Shown one piece after another: positions 5,821-7,805 of a DNA stretch of 7,805 nucleotides. The stretch covers positions 1 to 7,805 of the forward strand of contig SHLN01000125.1 in assembly GCA_004283105.1 (NCBI GenBank), written 5' to 3'. Origin of the DNA: Acidimicrobiia bacterium (GTDB lineage: Bacteria; Actinomycetota; Acidimicrobiia; Spongiisociales; SHLN01). Position 1 is the first letter of the stretch. Each line of letters begins with the position of its first letter. The notes beneath the pieces are model-generated. The model worked only from the letters and a program-made list of their open reading frames with translations. It searched no databases and was not told the origin of the DNA. Both the position numbers and the translations under genes were made by a program.

Positions 5821-7137
5821 TCAGCTGTTGAACTTGCTTTCGTACATTGCCTCGATCCGTTCCCGGTCTGACTCGAGCAAGCCCGCCTGGTGGCTACCCG
5901 CCACGACCAGTTCGGCCTGGCGGCGCAACAACGCGCTGGTGTCGGCGAGCCGGCGTGCGGTCACTGACTCGAGCAGATAATGGAGGACTCCGAGCAGGTA
6001 GATGCAGACTGTTGGCTGCCCGATGGCGGCGATTCGTACTTCGTCAAACGCCAGCCCGATGACCTCTTCGTGGGTGACCCGCTGAGGAAGGAGAAGCACA
6101 CGACCGCCGGAAGGGGTTTGCTGGGCCTCCGGTGGCCGGCGAATCAGGAGCTCGTGTACGACGCTACCGAGGTGGAAGAGTGCGTCCTGGGCCGTTGTGG
6201 GGTCATTCACCCCGGGTGAGAGCGCTTTGAGCGCCACGTCTGCGAGCTGACGGATGCCGTAGGTCACGTCCTGTTGCATGGTCCGGGACTCCCCGATCTG
6301 GACCGCATCCCGGGCGCGATGCGCTGCCGCGTCAGGATCAACCGGCGGGGGCCAGATCGTGCACAGAGGCATGTCTTCCATGGCGTACCGGCCGGCGTTT
6401 ATCTCGACCTGTAGGGTCCCTCCGTCCTCGACGATTTCGAGCAGGGCATCGATATCGAGCTGCTGAATCCAGCCGGTGTCGCCAAGCGAGATGACGAATC
6501 CGTCGTCAGTGGGCAGGTCTCCGGGGTCGCCCGCATCCTCCGCAAGAACTGCCTCGTCGTTCAACGTCCACAATCGTTCCGCCTGCTCGATGGTCTCGGA
6601 GGTGATTCGATGCAGGATTCTCGAGATGTCCATGCTGTGGGCGCTGTGATTAATGAAGGCCACGATCGACAGAATGGCGATCAAGCCCAGGGCCACCGCC
6701 AGGCCCGTTGAAAGGCTTGGGACGACCGGAGTCCCACCTTCCTCCAGCGGTCCCCGCACTGCCCGAATGACGACCAGGCAGTACGCAAACGTTCCGACGA
6801 CGATCCCGATGACCCGCTTGTTATACGGATCGCGGAACAGTCCGTGCACAACGCGAGGGGAGTATTGACTCGAGGTGAGCGAGATGATGAGCAGGCTCAC
6901 CGAGAAGGAGATACTGGCAAAGGTGATCGTGGCGCCGGCCACCACACTGAGCACGACTCGAGCGCTGGCAACGGTGGTTGTGAGCCGCAGAGGAAGATCC
7001 CCGGCCTGGTCGTTGACTGCCTCGTCGATGGTTATGCCGAGCTCACCGAGCAGCACACCGGCGATGACAAAGAGCATGGGAACGAGGAAGAAGCTGCTCC
7101 GAACTCGATCGATGATCGCGGCAATTCTCAGGGGCAT
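5821..7137 (-). CDS. DUF2254 family membrane protein
   Basis: This 438-residue protein matches the uncharacterised DUF2254 membrane family. It has four predicted membrane helices in the first 165 residues: about 15-32, 61-88, 108-127 and 141-163. The family-like stretch FASISFSVSLLIISLTSSQYSPR (73-95) and FINHSAHSMDISRILHRI (161-178) are its clearest marks. The remaining 270 residues are a soluble, probably cytoplasmic region with the conserved-looking block YGIRQLADVALKALSPGVND followed by PTTA (centred near residue 310). No enzyme motif is seen and no function is established for the family. It lies 29 bases after the EEP gene and 42 bases before the BrkB fragment on the same strand. The ATG start at 7137 has no Shine-Dalgarno sequence but has TAGATT exactly six bases upstream, so a leaderless transcript is likely. 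Length appears normal. Confidence 0.93.
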   Translation of the reverse strand: MPLRIAAIIDRVRSSFFLVPMLFVIAGVLLGELGITIDEAVNDQAGDLPLRLTTTVASARVVLSVVAGATITFASISFSVSLLIISLTSSQYSPRVVHGLFRDPYNKRVIGIVVGTFAYCLVVIRAVRGPLEEGGTPVVPSLSTGLAVALGLIAILSIVAFINHSAHSMDISRILHRITSETIEQAERLWTLNDEAVLAEDAGDPGDLPTDDGFVISLGDTGWIQQLDIDALLEIVEDGGTLQVEINAGRYAMEDMPLCTIWPPPVDPDAAAHRARDAVQIGESRTMQQDVTYGIRQLADVALKALSPGVNDPTTAQDALFHLGSVVHELLIRRPPEAQQTPSGGRVLLLPQRVTHEEVIGLAFDEVRIAAIGQPTVCIYLLGVLHYLLESVTARRLADTSALLRRQAELVVAGSHQAGLLESDRERIEAMYESKFNS

Positions 7138-7143
7138 GCAACG

Positions 7144-7149
7144 AATCTA
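7144..7149 (-). promoter_or_regulatory. Putative leaderless -10 box (TAGATT) of the DUF2254 gene
   Basis: TAGATT on the minus strand, six bases, then ATG at 7137. It lies inside the 29-base gap after the EEP gene. The -35 candidates overlapping the EEP stop (for example CTGAAC, 15-base spacer) are poor. Confidence 0.48.
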
Positions 7150-7166
7150 CCGACCGGGAGGATGGT

Positions 7167-7805
7167 TCAGTCGGCGACGTCGAAGATGATTCCCGAGTGA
7201 TCTGAGCCGGGGATGGGAACGACCCACAGGTCGGACACGGCGACGCCGTCGGTGAAGACGTGGTCGATGCGCAGCAGGCGCGGCCAGTGGGGTGTTGGGC
7301 CCCAGGTGCGGCGGGGGAAGCGTCCGAAGCGTTTGGCGACGGCTCGATGGGCGTCTTCGAATCTCCCGGTGAGGCGGTGGTAGAGCAGCCAAACCGGAGT
7401 CGAGTTCATGTCGCCGACCACGAGCCGGGGGTGCTCGGGGGCGGTGGCGAGGTAGTCGGTGAATCCCTTCCACTGTGCACGGCGAGCGATGTTGGCTCGG
7501 ACGACACCCCGTGGCGCAGGGGCTGCGAAGTGCAGGTTGACGATCTCGAGGGGCTCGGACAGCATCGGCCAATCGGTCGGGTCGAGCAGGGCGATGAGGC
7601 CGCCCTTGTGGGGCAATTCGAGGGTGGTGACCTTGGCCGGTCGATTGAGGGCGATCCCCATGCCGCGGAAGTCGGTGGCGGGGTTCATTTCGCCGAAGCG
7701 ATACAGCTCGGCCAGCCGGTCGGCTGCCACTCCGCCGAGTTCCTGCGTGCACACGACATCGGGGTCGAAGTGGCTGACTCGCTCGGCGAATCCGGCCGCA
7801 TCGAC
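7167..7805 (-). CDS. Endonuclease/exonuclease/phosphatase (EEP) family protein, 5' end beyond window
   Basis: The frame is open to the right edge, giving 212 visible residues; the true start lies outside. A GTG at 7754 could be called as a start, but the 17 codons before it (AERVSHFDPDVVCTQEL) are clearly part of the domain. EEP enzymes are metal-dependent phosphodiesterases or phosphomonoesterases (DNase I-like fold). The motifs are all in order: QE at 21-22 (metal-binding Glu), NLHF (90-93), GDMNSTP (131-137, with the catalytic Asp and Asn), RIDHVF (179-184) and SDHSGI (201-206, catalytic His203). The middle part has the NSTPVWLLYHRLTG and RRTWGP features seen in many uncharacterised actinobacterial EEP proteins, which often carry an N-terminal membrane region; this cannot be checked here. 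Substrate (nucleic acid, phospholipid or phosphoinositide) is unknown. It precedes the DUF2254 gene on the same strand by 29 bases. Confidence 0.92.
   Translation of the reverse strand, partial: VDAAGFAERVSHFDPDVVCTQELGGVAADRLAELYRFGEMNPATDFRGMGIALNRPAKVTTLELPHKGGLIALLDPTDWPMLSEPLEIVNLHFAAPAPRGVVRANIARRAQWKGFTDYLATAPEHPRLVVGDMNSTPVWLLYHRLTGRFEDAHRAVAKRFGRFPRRTWGPTPHWPRLLRIDHVFTDGVAVSDLWVVPIPGSDHSGIIFDVAD

Overview
This GC-rich window has compact, closely spaced genes and no long intergenic gap. It looks like the chromosome of a high-GC Gram-positive bacterium (Actinomycetota). An Acidimicrobiia-like lineage is my best guess, but that is inference from protein style. The supporting signs are the Thr/Ser-rich lipoprotein linker, the actinobacterial type of rhodanese and PPOX-class protein, an EF-G2-like GTPase outside any ribosomal-protein operon, GTG starts, and promoters of the form TANNNT placed exactly six bases before start codons, the mark of leaderless transcription. 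I see no rRNA, tRNA, CRISPR array, insertion sequence or phage gene.

Left block (1-2616, all minus strand, read right to left): a single-domain rhodanese-like protein; a PPOX-class flavin/F420 split-barrel protein whose GTG start overlaps the rhodanese stop; an amidase-signature hydrolase with a complete Ser-cisSer-Lys triad; and the 5' part of a lipoprotein that runs off the left edge and carries a repetitive Thr/Ser linker. They look co-oriented and partly coupled, with an extra promoter-like box in front of the amidase.

Centre (2704-4758, plus strand): a full-length EF-G-like translational GTPase, divergent from the left block across an 87-base shared promoter region, with its own strong Shine-Dalgarno sequence.

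Right block (4809-7805, all minus strand, converging on the EF-G-like gene): an endonuclease/exonuclease/phosphatase (EEP) family enzyme cut by the right edge, a DUF2254 membrane protein, an N-terminal fragment of a YihY/BrkB membrane protein that is probably a decayed gene, and a mechanosensitive channel MscL with a C-terminal zinc-ribbon tail. Three of these four encode inner-membrane proteins, so an envelope or osmotic theme is possible but unproven.

I do not see a clear new multi-gene system. The points most worth a second look are the four TANNNT-N6-start boxes, the zinc ribbon on MscL, the broken BrkB gene in front of mscL, the missing catalytic histidine in the EF-G-like protein, and the 33-bp in-frame repeats in the lipoprotein.
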